Made by a program: the position numbers and the translations under genes
In this document: piece after piece, positions 47,167 through 57,061 of the stretch
How positions within the stretch are numbered: position 1 is the first letter of the stretch
How the letters are laid out: each line of letters begins with the position of its first letter
Assembly: GCA_017306865.1 (NCBI GenBank)
Contig: JAFKHH010000020.1
Location: 116,501-180,500, forward strand
DNA from: Filimonas sp.
GTDB lineage: Bacteria; Bacteroidota; Bacteroidia; Chitinophagales; Chitinophagaceae
Length of the DNA stretch: 64,000 bases
Direction of reading: 5' to 3'
Notes under the pieces: model-generated
The model's input: the letters and a program-made list of their open reading frames with translations, nothing else
Told to the model about the DNA's origin: nothing
The model's database searches: none

Positions 47167-48213
47167 ATGACAGAGCAAAAGATACATATAGGCTGGATAG
47201 ACCTCATGCGCGTAGTAGCATGTTTTTTAGTTATTGTAAGCCACAGTTGCGATCCTTATGTGGCAGCATTCGGGCAACGGCACGATGAGTTTTTCTGGGG
47301 CAGCATCTTCGGTTCATTTGTACGGCCCTGCGTACCACTATTTGTGGTCATGTCAGGCGTATTGTTATTGCCAGTTAAGTCAGATGCCTTCACGTTTTAC
47401 AGGAAAAGATTTACCCGCATACTATTCCCGTTTTTAATATGGTCTGTCTTTTATGCCTTATGACCATGGATGCAGCAGAAAACAGGTATAGCCCAGGCAC
47501 TGAAAAATGTAGCATACATACCGGTAAATTTTAAGCTGGATGCTACAGATCATTTGTGGTATCTCTATATGATCATCGGCCTGTATTTGTTTATGCCGGT
47601 ACTGTCTGCATGGGTGGAAAAAGATGACAGGAAAGCACAACGTTTCTTTTTGATCATCTGGGGTTATACATTATTCCTGCCGTATATAAAGCAGTGGTTC
47701 CCGCAGTTACAAGGGGAATGCGACTGGAATGTTATAAGTACAACATACTACTTTACAGGCTTTACAGGGTATTTGTTATTAGGCCACTACCTGGTGAAGT
47801 ACGATCCCGTTCCTGCGGCACATGCTGTGTGGGTAGGAATTGTATTATACATTGTAGGTTCACTGGTTACCTACTTCGGGTTTGTACATACAACAACAGT
47901 TGCGGGCAGGCCTGTAGAGATTGCGTGGTGGTTTACCGGCCCGAATGTAATGGCGCAAACACTGGGTTTGTTCCTTGTGTTGAAAAATGTAAAGGTACAA
48001 TCTAATGCCCTCAAGCGCATTGCTACATTGACTTTTGGCATTTATCTCGCGCACTATTTTATCGTTCGCGGCATACAGCCATACATTTACAACAATATAC
48101 AAGCATTGCCTGCTATCAAAATTTTAATAACCGTATGTACCGCCAGCGTCTTAACATATGCGCTCGTCTATCTATTATCAAAATTACCGGGCAGCAAATA
48201 TTTTATAGGATAA
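47167..48213 (+). pseudogene. Acyltransferase-3-family membrane protein, interrupted by in-frame TGA
   Basis: Reading frame 47167-48213 is continuous apart from a TGA at 47461-47463 (SVFYAL-stop-PWMQQKTG). Before it are the family signatures IGWIDLMRVVACFLVIVSHS and CVPLFVVMSGVLLLP; after it come the remaining membrane helices (DHLWYLYMIIGLYLFMPVLS, TFGIYLAHYFIV). Acyltransferase-3 enzymes transfer acyl groups to sugars across the inner membrane. Either a recent nonsense mutation, an assembly error or reinitiation; the two halves are otherwise undamaged. Confidence 0.75.
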
Positions 48214-48238
48214 AACAAAAAGTGAGCATTAATTATAT

Positions 48239-48620
48239 CATTATTACTTGAGTAAAGTCAATAGGTGTTTATCTGTAAACGTTTCCCTAAAAGGATCGTA
48301 GACGAAAAAGAATAGTTTCAAAATTGGAAGGCTTTATTCAGCTTTTTAAGAGAAACGTCCGGCCTCAGAAAAGCAGCGTTAAGAAAATTGATATGAACGC
48401 CGGAAAAATCCATTGCTGTTTGAGCCAGGCGCAACTTACTTACAGATGCGGTTTGCGGCGAGTTCAATGGATTTCGGTGGGCATAGCAATTTTTAGCCTG
48501 CTTTTCTGGAGCCTTGATTTTTTTGGTTACTTTTTGTATCAAGACAAAAAGTAACACCGTCGGTAGACAAACGAGCGCTTACAATTGAATAAGCAAATAA
48601 ATTTTAGTCGGACAACAATG
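48239..48620 (+). mobile_element. Family-A MITE-like element, copy 4 (382 bp)
   Basis: Ends CATTATTACTTG and CGGACAACAATG. Exact 9-bp target duplication TAATTATAT at 48230-48238 and 48621-48629. The full hairpin core and the GTTACTTTTTG...CAAAAAGTAAC stem are present. Non-coding. Confidence 0.9.
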
Positions 48621-48661
48621 TAATTATATATACATATGCTCCATGCTTTAAAATAAACCAA

Positions 48662-50818
48662 ATGAAACTCATCCACATTTTTACTATCGCAGCGGTTCTG
48701 ACCACTCAGCAGAATGAAGCACAGGCACAGCATAAACAAGACTGGCTTGTGCATCCGGTAACAGCGAAAGCATCTATAATAGTATCTACAGATAAAAAGG
48801 TTGTACTGGATAACGGCTTGCTGCGAAGAACATTTGTGACAACCCCGGATGTGGCCTGCGTTGACTTCGTAAACCTCACAAACGGACAGCAACTGCTTCG
48901 GGCCATTCAACCGGAAGCGCGCCTCGTTATTGACGGCACAACCTATAATGTAGGAGGGCTGTATGGGCAAAAAGAAAATGCCTATCTCTTACCACAATGG
49001 ATTAGCTCTTTCAAAAAGCAGGATAGCAGTTTTCATTTTACTACTTATGCTATCCGTCCGTTTTCACCCTTTATACAATGGAAGCCGGACGTATGGTCTG
49101 CAAATAAGAAACAACCACAGGGAAAAGAAATTATTTTTTCTTATCAATCATCCTTGCAGGTATTGAGCGGGTTTGAGGTGCAAGTACATTATGTATTGTT
49201 TGATGGATTGCCTTTACTCTGCAAGTGGCTGACTATAGAAAATAAAAGTAGCAGGTCTTTTAAACTGAATCGTGTGGTAAACGAGGTATTGGCTGTAGTA
49301 GAAGAGGAGAGTGCTGTGGTGGGAGGAACAGCGCAGATGCACAAACCCGCGGGTATATATGTAGAAAGTGATTACGCGTTTAACAATGCGATGCGATACG
49401 ATCTTAGTGATCAGACGCTGCACTGGAAAGCAGACAGGGCATATACGTCACAGGTAAATTACGATTTCAATACACCATGTTTAATGGAAGTGTACCCTGA
49501 AAAAGCACCCGGTGTAGATCTGCAACCGGGCGAGCAGTTTACTTCTGTGCGTAGCTATGAACTGCTGATGGATAGCTATGACCGCGAACGGCGCGCATTG
49601 GCTATTCGCACTATGTACAATACCATTGCACCGTGGACTACAGGAAATCCCATCTTCATGCACCTGGTAAGTAAGAATGACGAGCAGGTAAAAACTGCGG
49701 TTGACCAATGCGCCGCTACTGGTTACGAAGCCGTGATCCTGAGTTTTGGCAGCCACCTAAACATGGAAGACAATAGTGCTGCTAACCTGGCTAAATGGAA
49801 AGCGTTGGCAGACTATGCGCATACTAAAGGCGTGAAGATAGGCGGTTACTCCCTGTTCAGCTCACGAAAGATCAGTGATGAAGATGATGTGATCAGCCCA
49901 AAGACCGGCAAGCCAGGCGGCGCGTTCTTTGGCAACGCACCATGTTTTGGCAGTAAATGGGGATTAGCCTATCGCGATAAGATCAAACAGTTTTTTACCA
50001 CAACAGGTTTTGATATATGGGAAAACGATGGGCCTTATCCCGGGGACGTATGTGCGTCTGTAACACATCCGGGGCATAAGGGATTGGACGATTCCCAATG
50101 GAGACAGATCAATATTCAAAAAGAATTGTATCGCTGGCTAAATGAGCGTGGCGTATACATTAACGCACCGGATTGGTACTTCCTGGATGGCACCAATAAG
50201 ATCGGTCTTGGCTATCGGGAAGTAAATTTCTCTCTGCCGCGTGATCAGCAGAAGATCATCAACAGGCAAAATATATTTGACGGTACATGGGAAAAAACAG
50301 CCAGCATGTCCTGGGGCTTTGTGCCGCTTACTGCTTACCAGGGTGGTGGCGCTGAAGCCGTATTAGAGCCATTGAAAGATCACCTGAAAGATTATGACCA
50401 GTTGATGATGCAATACTACGGCGCAGGAGTACAAGCCTGCTATCGTGGCCCGCGCTTATACGATACAGAAGAGACAAAACAAGTGGTAAGTAATGTAGTA
50501 ACATGGTATAAAAAGTATCGTGATATTCTGAATGCTCCCATCATTCACCTGCGCCGTGCAGATGGCAGGGATTGGGATGGCATCTTGCACGTATCTCCAC
50601 AGCAACGGATAAAAGGATTAGTAATGTTATATAATCCGTTGAAAGAATCTATTACGCGCACGATCACATTGCCATTGTATTATACAGGATTGACAACCAC
50701 CGCGCACATAAGAGAGAAAGAAGGCAAGCCTGTAGCGTATCCATTAAACAGGGATTATACGGTTACACTTGATGTAACACTACAGCCGGATACATATACG
50801 TGGTATGTGATAGAGTAA
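48662..50818 (+). CDS. Putative TIM-barrel glycoside hydrolase, alpha-galactosidase-like
   Basis: 718 aa with signal peptide about 1-22 (EAQAQ). N-terminal beta-sandwich (about 25-310), then a TIM barrel (about 330-600) with IGGYSLFSSRK, TGFDIWENDGPYPGD and VYINAPDWYFLDG, and a C-terminal beta domain. Asp-rich strand ends at WENDGPYPGD and PDWYFLDG resemble clan GH-D (GH27/GH36-type) nucleophile and acid sites, but I cannot assign a family. Last gene of the polysaccharide locus, separated from the rest by a repeat element. Confidence 0.6.
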   Translation: MKLIHIFTIAAVLTTQQNEAQAQHKQDWLVHPVTAKASIIVSTDKKVVLDNGLLRRTFVTTPDVACVDFVNLTNGQQLLRAIQPEARLVIDGTTYNVGGLYGQKENAYLLPQWISSFKKQDSSFHFTTYAIRPFSPFIQWKPDVWSANKKQPQGKEIIFSYQSSLQVLSGFEVQVHYVLFDGLPLLCKWLTIENKSSRSFKLNRVVNEVLAVVEEESAVVGGTAQMHKPAGIYVESDYAFNNAMRYDLSDQTLHWKADRAYTSQVNYDFNTPCLMEVYPEKAPGVDLQPGEQFTSVRSYELLMDSYDRERRALAIRTMYNTIAPWTTGNPIFMHLVSKNDEQVKTAVDQCAATGYEAVILSFGSHLNMEDNSAANLAKWKALADYAHTKGVKIGGYSLFSSRKISDEDDVISPKTGKPGGAFFGNAPCFGSKWGLAYRDKIKQFFTTTGFDIWENDGPYPGDVCASVTHPGHKGLDDSQWRQINIQKELYRWLNERGVYINAPDWYFLDGTNKIGLGYREVNFSLPRDQQKIINRQNIFDGTWEKTASMSWGFVPLTAYQGGGAEAVLEPLKDHLKDYDQLMMQYYGAGVQACYRGPRLYDTEETKQVVSNVVTWYKKYRDILNAPIIHLRRADGRDWDGILHVSPQQRIKGLVMLYNPLKESITRTITLPLYYTGLTTTAHIREKEGKPVAYPLNRDYTVTLDVTLQPDTYTWYVIE

Positions 50819-51066
50819 TTTGAGATTTGAAATTTGATATTTGAGAATGGTGATACCGTTTAGTTTTTCATTTCAAATATCAAATATCAAATTTTTCTTC
50901 TTTTACTCAAATAATAATGCCGCCAAGATATGAAGGCAGGAAGGAGCACGAAGAATAATATCGAACAAGGAACAAGGAATTTCGAATTAGAAGTTTAAAT
51001 GCTGCTCTGTGTTCTCTGCGTCTCCTTTGCGATACTTGTGCATCTTTGCGTGAAATTTCTTAAAGG
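50819..51066. other. Intergenic region with AT-rich inverted words
   Basis: AAATTTGATATTTGA near 50830 pairs with TCAAATATCAAATTT near 50879, followed by T-rich sequence, so it may terminate the hydrolase gene. Then come ATCGAACAAGGAACAAGGAAT (50958) and TTCTCTGCGTCTCCTTTGCG words. No gene. Confidence 0.5.
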
Positions 51067-51678
51067 TTATTTTCTTCTTTTACTCAAATAATAATGCCAC
51101 AAAAAATACGTCGCCAGTGAGCGAAAAGGCTTCCATTTTTCAGAGAGCGCCAATATTTCTTCTCGTGTTTGAGCCTTGCTCAACTCACGCACAGTATTTA
51201 CAACTGCTATGTCGCCAATGGGGAAAATATCTGTAGCCTGTAAGCAAAACATCAGGTAAATATCTGTTGTCCAGTGGCCGATACCTTTGATGCTTGTTAA
51301 TTGCGTTCTTATATCCGGTTCGTCGCAGTTGGCTAGTTTATGTAAATCAATCTCACCATTATCGATAGCCATAGATAATGCACGCAAATACTTGGCTTTC
51401 TGTTTGCTAATCTGGCACTCCCGCATTTCCTCGTCGGAAAGAGCAAGAATATATGCCGGAGAAAACTCTTTGATATAACTATTCAGCTTATTAAAGTGCG
51501 CGTTAGCCGATTCAAGGCTTACCTGTTGTTCCAGTATTATCCTGGAAAGAGAAATAAAACCCTCCTCGCGCGACCAGTCAGGCGGTGCGCCATATAGCTT
51601 GTATATATTGGCAAACATATTTTCTTTACCAATCAAAGTATCTATATCAGGTTGATTAACGATGCGTACGCGTTTCAT
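51067..51678 (-). CDS. AlkA-like DNA-3-methyladenine glycosylase
   Basis: 203 aa from the ATG at 51676-51678; a longer frame upstream reads low-complexity sequence. HhH-GPD fold: FISLSRIILEQQVSLESANAHF, the helix-hairpin-helix LTSIKGIGHWTTDIYL and the catalytic Asp D156 in FPIGDIAVV. Excises alkylated purines from DNA in base excision repair. Lacks the N-terminal AlkA domain, as many short members do. Stands alone. Confidence 0.9.
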   Translation of the reverse strand: MKRVRIVNQPDIDTLIGKENMFANIYKLYGAPPDWSREEGFISLSRIILEQQVSLESANAHFNKLNSYIKEFSPAYILALSDEEMRECQISKQKAKYLRALSMAIDNGEIDLHKLANCDEPDIRTQLTSIKGIGHWTTDIYLMFCLQATDIFPIGDIAVVNTVRELSKAQTREEILALSEKWKPFRSLATYFLWHYYLSKRRK

Positions 51679-51782
51679 AAGATTGTAAAGATAAGCCGGG
51701 GAGGGCCGTGTATAAAGTTGATAAAGTAGATAAGGTATATAAAGTTTAATTATTTCGGTTGAGGGCACTATATAAACTTTAT

Positions 51783-52164
51783 CGTTGTTATCCGACTAAG
51801 TATATTGTAAAAAGTTCGAAATTCTTTGTGGCAATCAGTTGCAGCTACAAATGCGTATTACTAAAATCCGAGGATCCCTTGTTTTGGCTCTTTCCGGGAA
51901 ACGTCCGGCCTCAGAAAAGCAGCGTTAAGAAAATTGGCATGAACGCCGGAAAAATCCATTGCTGTTTGAGCCATGCGTAACTTACTTAATTATGCTGTAA
52001 GCGGCGAGTTCAATGGATTTCGGCGGTCGGGACAATTTTTAGCCTGCTTTTCTGCAGCCTTGACTTTTTTGGTTACTTTTTGTGTCAAGACAAAAAGTAA
52101 CACCGTCGGTAGACAAATGAGCGCTTGTAGTTGAAGATCTACCAGGCCTAGTCGGACAACAATG
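51783..52164 (+). mobile_element. Family-A MITE-like element, copy 5 (382 bp)
   Basis: Ends CGTTGTTATCCG and CGGACAACAATG. Exact 9-bp target duplication AAACTTTAT at 51774-51782 and 52165-52173. The left ~110 bp differ from copies 1, 4 and 6 but resemble copy 2; the core and right arm are standard. Confidence 0.9.
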
Positions 52165-52203
52165 AAACTTTATATACCCTATATACTATCCCACTAATAC
52201 CCC

Positions 52204-52584
52204 TTATGCTTTTAAATTTTCCAATGCGCCAAACGCATGGTCGATCACAATCTTCCACGTGCCGTCTGTTTGCTGTTTCATTACTTCTACACCTTTTGCA
52301 CTGATCTTTACTTCGTCGCCATCAGTAATGTTCCATTCAGATCTGCCTACGGCCAGGTCACCTGTTTGTAAACAATAGACAGTTTTAATTTCCATTGTTC
52401 CTTTAATAGAAAGAATTGCCTTGATGGCTTCTACAAAATCTTTTTTGCCCGACACAGGTTTGCCTGGTTCCGGTACTATGATGCCGTTGTAATCATACAT
52501 ACTTAATACAGTATCTACATCGCCTGAGTTGAAAGCTGCTGCCAGCGTAGCATGCGCGTCTGTTGCTTTAGTTGGTAATTGCAT
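52204..52584 (-). CDS. SnoaL/DUF4440-like nuclear-transport-factor-2-fold protein
   Basis: 126 aa from the ATG at 52582-52584 (MQLPTKATDAHATLAAAFNSGD); the frame upstream of it reads intergenic sequence. NTF2-like fold: DVDTVLSMYDYNGIIVPEPGKPVSGKKDF and DGTWKIVIDHAFG are characteristic. Members are small ligand-binding or isomerase-like proteins; function here unknown. Single gene. Confidence 0.85.
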   Translation of the reverse strand: MQLPTKATDAHATLAAAFNSGDVDTVLSMYDYNGIIVPEPGKPVSGKKDFVEAIKAILSIKGTMEIKTVYCLQTGDLAVGRSEWNITDGDEVKISAKGVEVMKQQTDGTWKIVIDHAFGALENLKA

Positions 52585-52815
52585 AATGTTTTTTGTTTTG
52601 TAAAATGAATAGCTATAATCAATAGCAGGTACAAAACTATTATGCAGTGCATAGCTGAAATTGTATAAATCGGAACAAGGATCGCGAATCGTGAAACGGC
52701 AATCGTGAATGGGCTTATTCACAACTCTCAACGCTTACTCTGCGTACTTTGCGATATAATAGCGTAAAGGCGCAAAGATCCCTTACTCACAACTGACCAC
52801 TCACCACTCACTCCA

Positions 52816-54318
52816 TCACGTTGCCTGCATCTGCTGCTGTATGGTGATCACAATAAATTCTGCAGGATGTGTTATCGCAACTTTTACTGTTACATTCATG
52901 TAGCCATTTAAGATGTCATCTGCTGTCATAGTAGAGCCGAGCCCTACACTCACCGAATAAGCATCTGAAGGTGTTGCACCAACCAAAGCACCTTGTTTCC
53001 ACAGCCCAGTCAGAAAGTTACTGATCATTGATTGTACAGTTACCCACGTAATGCTGGTATTGGGTTCAAACGCATAGGCACGTATTGCCAGTTTAATCGA
53101 CTGTTCGATCATGATCAGCGTACGCCTGGCATTAATGTAGCGTAGATCATTGCTATTTCCATCCAGCGTTCTTGCGCCCCATATCAGCATGCCTAACTTG
53201 CTGAATACCCGGATAGCGTTGATCGATTTCCCTGTCAACGGGTCTATATTTAGAAATGACTGATCCGTGTCGGAAAGCGTAATAACGGCTTTGGTGGCTG
53301 CTGTTATGCTTACATTGGCCGGCGCCACCCACACGCCCTGGTCGCTATCGGTAGTTGTATAAATGCCTGCTATTGCAGCAGTAGGTGGTAGTATGTTTAC
53401 CTCTGTAAGTATTGCGTTCATCAGGTCTTTGTATGGCTGGCTTACGGCAAGTAATGCAGCTTGCATAGCCTGCTTATCCTTGTCAGATACAGGTTTGCCG
53501 TTGTTATACTGTGCCAGCACTTTTTGTGCATTCTCGTCCGGTAAAAGCGTGGAAAGGTCCACACCCGCATCGAGGTTATCCATCGTAATTTCTGAGAATT
53601 GCACTAAAGTCGTATTTAGCCAGGGGCAATATGCCGCGCCAAAAGAAAGCGTGTTTATATCAGCATACACCTGCTGCCGAAAAGCGTTTACAGCATTGGT
53701 AAGCAATTCCGGTGATCTGACTAATTCAACATCTAATAATGCCATCCTGCTTTGCGCCGTAGCACAATGTTGTAAAGCCGGTATGTATAAGGAAGTGTAA
53801 CAATCCTGCCCCAGCGCAATTGCATCGGGCATAACTACCAGTGTAATGTCTTGCTGATTTGTAAGGATGTTAAAGACATTTGATTGAGGCGTAGTGCCAA
53901 CAAAATCCGCCGGATCTATAGCAAAACCTCCCGGTTTGTCGCCATAAGTGCCTACAGAAAGAATATAACATGCGCCACCACCGTTTGCATAGAACAAGCG
54001 AATGCTATTGTAGAAATAAGCTGTGTTGTTGTTAGTTGCTCTGACAAAGTAGGTCAGTCCATTTAAATAGATGTCGAAATTCTTTGCAGTCGTGGGAACC
54101 AGGGAAAATTTAGCCGGGAATGCGCCGCCAAAATAAGCTTCATACTCTGCAAGTGAAGTAACGGCCGTCGGTACCTTCAGAAGACTCTTTCCATTGGCAC
54201 TCGCCTTTTCGGTATAACCTATAAAAACAGGAATAGCTGTTGATACCTGCTGCATTGTATTGGGAAAAGGATTTGGGTCTGTAATGTACACGCCGGGTGT
54301 TTTAAGTTGGGTTGCCAT
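52816..54318 (-). CDS. Phage-type contractile tail sheath protein
   Basis: 500 aa. Begins MATQLKTPGVYITD and IPVFIGYTEKA, the typical sheath N terminus (PGVYVEE-type), has the long central domain, and ends with the conserved sheath C-terminal region (RRTLIMIEQSIKLAIRAYAFEPN, then NGYMNVTVKVAITHPAEFIVITIQQ). Sheaths form the contractile tube of phage tails, T6SS-like machines and extracellular injection systems. No tube, baseplate or spike gene lies within reach, and word-like repeats stand on both sides, so it is a lone copy. Confidence 0.85.
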   Translation of the reverse strand: MATQLKTPGVYITDPNPFPNTMQQVSTAIPVFIGYTEKASANGKSLLKVPTAVTSLAEYEAYFGGAFPAKFSLVPTTAKNFDIYLNGLTYFVRATNNNTAYFYNSIRLFYANGGGACYILSVGTYGDKPGGFAIDPADFVGTTPQSNVFNILTNQQDITLVVMPDAIALGQDCYTSLYIPALQHCATAQSRMALLDVELVRSPELLTNAVNAFRQQVYADINTLSFGAAYCPWLNTTLVQFSEITMDNLDAGVDLSTLLPDENAQKVLAQYNNGKPVSDKDKQAMQAALLAVSQPYKDLMNAILTEVNILPPTAAIAGIYTTTDSDQGVWVAPANVSITAATKAVITLSDTDQSFLNIDPLTGKSINAIRVFSKLGMLIWGARTLDGNSNDLRYINARRTLIMIEQSIKLAIRAYAFEPNTSITWVTVQSMISNFLTGLWKQGALVGATPSDAYSVSVGLGSTMTADDILNGYMNVTVKVAITHPAEFIVITIQQQMQAT

Positions 54319-54700
54319 CGTTTTGGATTAAAGATTGAAAGTAGCTGTAAAGTAATGAAATGAAGATAGATGGTGTGCAGGTATTTTCCCCGAATGGTGA
54401 GTGGTCAGTTGAGAGTAGTGAGTAGTCAGTTGTGAGTGGGTGCCTTTGTTTGCTCAGCGTTATTATATCGCAAAGAACCAGAGGGAGAATGCAAAATGTG
54501 CAAGAGGTGACTCACAACTGACTACTCACCACTCACCAACGTTCTGATCCCTGCGCCTCCGCGGTGAATAATCCCGTACACCAGTTGTATCAAAACCGTA
54601 CAGGTATATTACAAAAGAAATTGCATGTAAATTGATTTTCATTACCTTATGTAACTGGTATTGCTTTGGAATAGTAAAATGCAGAATACAATCATCGCTT
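54319..54700. repeat. Intergenic region with a long word hairpin
   Basis: GAGTAGTCAGTTGTGAGT (54420-54437) pairs perfectly with ACTCACAACTGACTACTC (54510-54527). Related words occur near 47050 and 52790. Otherwise no gene; the sheath and the ABC permease diverge from here. Confidence 0.6.
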
Positions 54701-57061
54701 ATGTTTCGTAATTTTTTCAAAACCGCATTTAGAAATCTCTGGAAAAATAAAACCTATAGCTTTCTCAATATTATGGGGCTGGCTGTTGGCATTGCGTCAG
54801 CGGCGTTAATTTTTCTGTGGGTGGAAGATGAGTTGAATTACAATAATAGTTTTCCTAACAAAGACAGGCTATACCGCATTATAGAAAACCAGACCTACCA
54901 GGGTAAGACGCGCACCTTTTTCTCTACGCCCGGCCCAATGGGCCCGGCTTTGAAGACAGACATGCCCGGTGTTACCAATTCCTGCAGGTTGAGTTTGCGT
55001 AGCTACCTGTTTAACCATGACGAGAAATCTATTTATGAAACGGGCGTATATGCTGACTCATCTTTATTCAGCATGTTTGGGTTGCAATTTGTACAAGGCA
55101 ATGCAAACAATGCTTTTAAAGAATTGTATTCTGTTGTCATTTCTGAAAAGATAGCGAAGCAGTTCTTTGGTAGCAGTGCAAGCGCTGTCGGTAAAATATT
55201 TAAGATCGATAATAAGGAAAGTTATACTGTATCGGGTGTAATAAAAGATATTCCGAAAAACTCCACGCTGTGGTTTGACTGGATAGCGCCGGTAGAAATA
55301 CACTTGAAAAGAAGCCCGTGGATTGCCAGTTGGAAAAATAATAGCATAGCAACGTATGTGCAATTAGAGCCGACAGCCGACGCTGCAGCGATCAATAAGC
55401 AATTGTATAACTATATACAAAGGCGTGAGCCGGGAGCAGGAGCGCGTCCCTTCCTTTTTGCAATGAATGACTGGCGGTTGCGGTCCAATTTTGAAGATGG
55501 CCACCAGGTAGGTGGACATATAGAAAATGTGAGGATGTTTTGCATTATTGCATTGATCATTATGGTTATTGCCTGTATCAATTTTATGAATCTTGCCACT
55601 GCCCGCAGCGAGAAGCGTGCGCGTGAAGTAGGTGTGAGAAAAGTATTGGGTGCAGGAAAAAAACTACTCGTACTTCAGTTTATAGGTGAAGCGCTCTTTA
55701 TGTCCGTTATCTCTGTTATCATCAGCGTTGTGATTGTAATGATGGTATTGCCGGCATTCAATATGCTCGTGTCAAAGCAATTAACCGTAGGGCTTGGCAA
55801 TCCGTTGCACCTTGGCATACTTGCAGCTATTGCGCTTGTTTGTGGGCTTATAGCAGGCAGTTATCCTGCCCTTTACCTCTCTTCATTCAATCCAATATTT
55901 GTTTTTAAAGGGTTGAAGCTGAAAACGGGAAGTGCAGCCTTTATACGTAAAGGATTGGTGGTAACACAATTTGCCATATCGATTATCCTGATCATCAGCA
56001 CCATTATTATTTACCAGCAGGTGCAGCATATTAAGGACCGCGAACTGGGATACAATAAAGATAACCTGGTTATAATGGAAGTGCAGGGTGATATGGAGAA
56101 GAACTTCAATCCGATCAGGCAAGAGTTGATCAATAGCGGCTATGTGGAAAATGCCGGCTTGAATAGTTTTGAAACATTATCTACCGGCAACAACAGTAGC
56201 AATTATAAATGGCCGGGCAAACGTGATGACCAGGATGTGCTGATCTCTTCAAGGCTTATCAGCCCCGAGCTCATTTCCACCATTGGTCTGCATGTAGTAG
56301 CGGGACGTGATTTTACACAGGATCCTGCGGATACATCCAATGTGATTGTAACAGCTTCTTTTGCTAAAATGATCGCGGGCTCGGAAGCAAATGCAATAGG
56401 CAAACAGTTGGAGTGGGTAAGTACAAAATTCACTATTGTCGGCGTGACCAATGATTTTATATATGGAGATATGTATGGCAGTAAAAGCGACCCGGTCGCG
56501 TTTTTTTGCAGCCGTGAAGATGCATCCTACCTGTACATCCGGTTGAAAGAAAAAGCTAATACGGAAGCTGCACTGGCAAAAATGGGAAAAATATTTACAA
56601 AGTATAATCCCGCTTATCCGTTTACGTATTCATTTGTAGATGATAAATACAACGAATTGTTCAAAGCCGAAAGCCTCATTGGGAAATTATCCCAACTTTT
56701 TGCTGCATTAGCCATCTTTATATCTTGTCTTGGTTTGTTTGGCCTGGCCGCCTATACCGCAGAACGCCGTACAAAGGAGATTGGTATCCGAAAGGTATTG
56801 GGTGCCTCCAGCGCAGGCATTGCAGGTTTGCTTTCTAAAGAATTTTTAAGACTGGTATTTGTTTCCGCATTCATTGCCTTTCCATTTGCATGGTGGGCGA
56901 TGAATAAATGGTTGCAAAGCTTTGCCTACCGTATAACCATCAGTTGGTGGGTATTTTTAATAGCAGGCGCCGCAGCCGTGTTCATCGCATTGCTTACTAT
57001 CAGTATTCAATCTGTAAAAGCTGCAAGGCTGAATCCTGTGAAGAGTTTGCGGGCGGAGTAG
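54701..57061 (+). CDS. FtsX/MacB-type ABC transporter permease
   Basis: 786 aa from the ATG at 54701 (MFRNFFKTAFRNLWKNKTYSFLNIMGLAVGIA). Two repeats of the Bacteroidota permease layout: one membrane helix, a periplasmic MacB-PCD domain and three helices (RAREVGVRKVLGAGKKLLVLQF; RRTKEIGIRKVLGASSAGI). Such proteins, with a separate ATPase, drive mechanotransmission or lipoprotein/peptide export; no ATPase gene is adjacent. Ends KAARLNPVKSLRAE, the family-typical tail. Confidence 0.9.
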   Translation: MFRNFFKTAFRNLWKNKTYSFLNIMGLAVGIASAALIFLWVEDELNYNNSFPNKDRLYRIIENQTYQGKTRTFFSTPGPMGPALKTDMPGVTNSCRLSLRSYLFNHDEKSIYETGVYADSSLFSMFGLQFVQGNANNAFKELYSVVISEKIAKQFFGSSASAVGKIFKIDNKESYTVSGVIKDIPKNSTLWFDWIAPVEIHLKRSPWIASWKNNSIATYVQLEPTADAAAINKQLYNYIQRREPGAGARPFLFAMNDWRLRSNFEDGHQVGGHIENVRMFCIIALIIMVIACINFMNLATARSEKRAREVGVRKVLGAGKKLLVLQFIGEALFMSVISVIISVVIVMMVLPAFNMLVSKQLTVGLGNPLHLGILAAIALVCGLIAGSYPALYLSSFNPIFVFKGLKLKTGSAAFIRKGLVVTQFAISIILIISTIIIYQQVQHIKDRELGYNKDNLVIMEVQGDMEKNFNPIRQELINSGYVENAGLNSFETLSTGNNSSNYKWPGKRDDQDVLISSRLISPELISTIGLHVVAGRDFTQDPADTSNVIVTASFAKMIAGSEANAIGKQLEWVSTKFTIVGVTNDFIYGDMYGSKSDPVAFFCSREDASYLYIRLKEKANTEAALAKMGKIFTKYNPAYPFTYSFVDDKYNELFKAESLIGKLSQLFAALAIFISCLGLFGLAAYTAERRTKEIGIRKVLGASSAGIAGLLSKEFLRLVFVSAFIAFPFAWWAMNKWLQSFAYRITISWWVFLIAGAAAVFIALLTISIQSVKAARLNPVKSLRAE

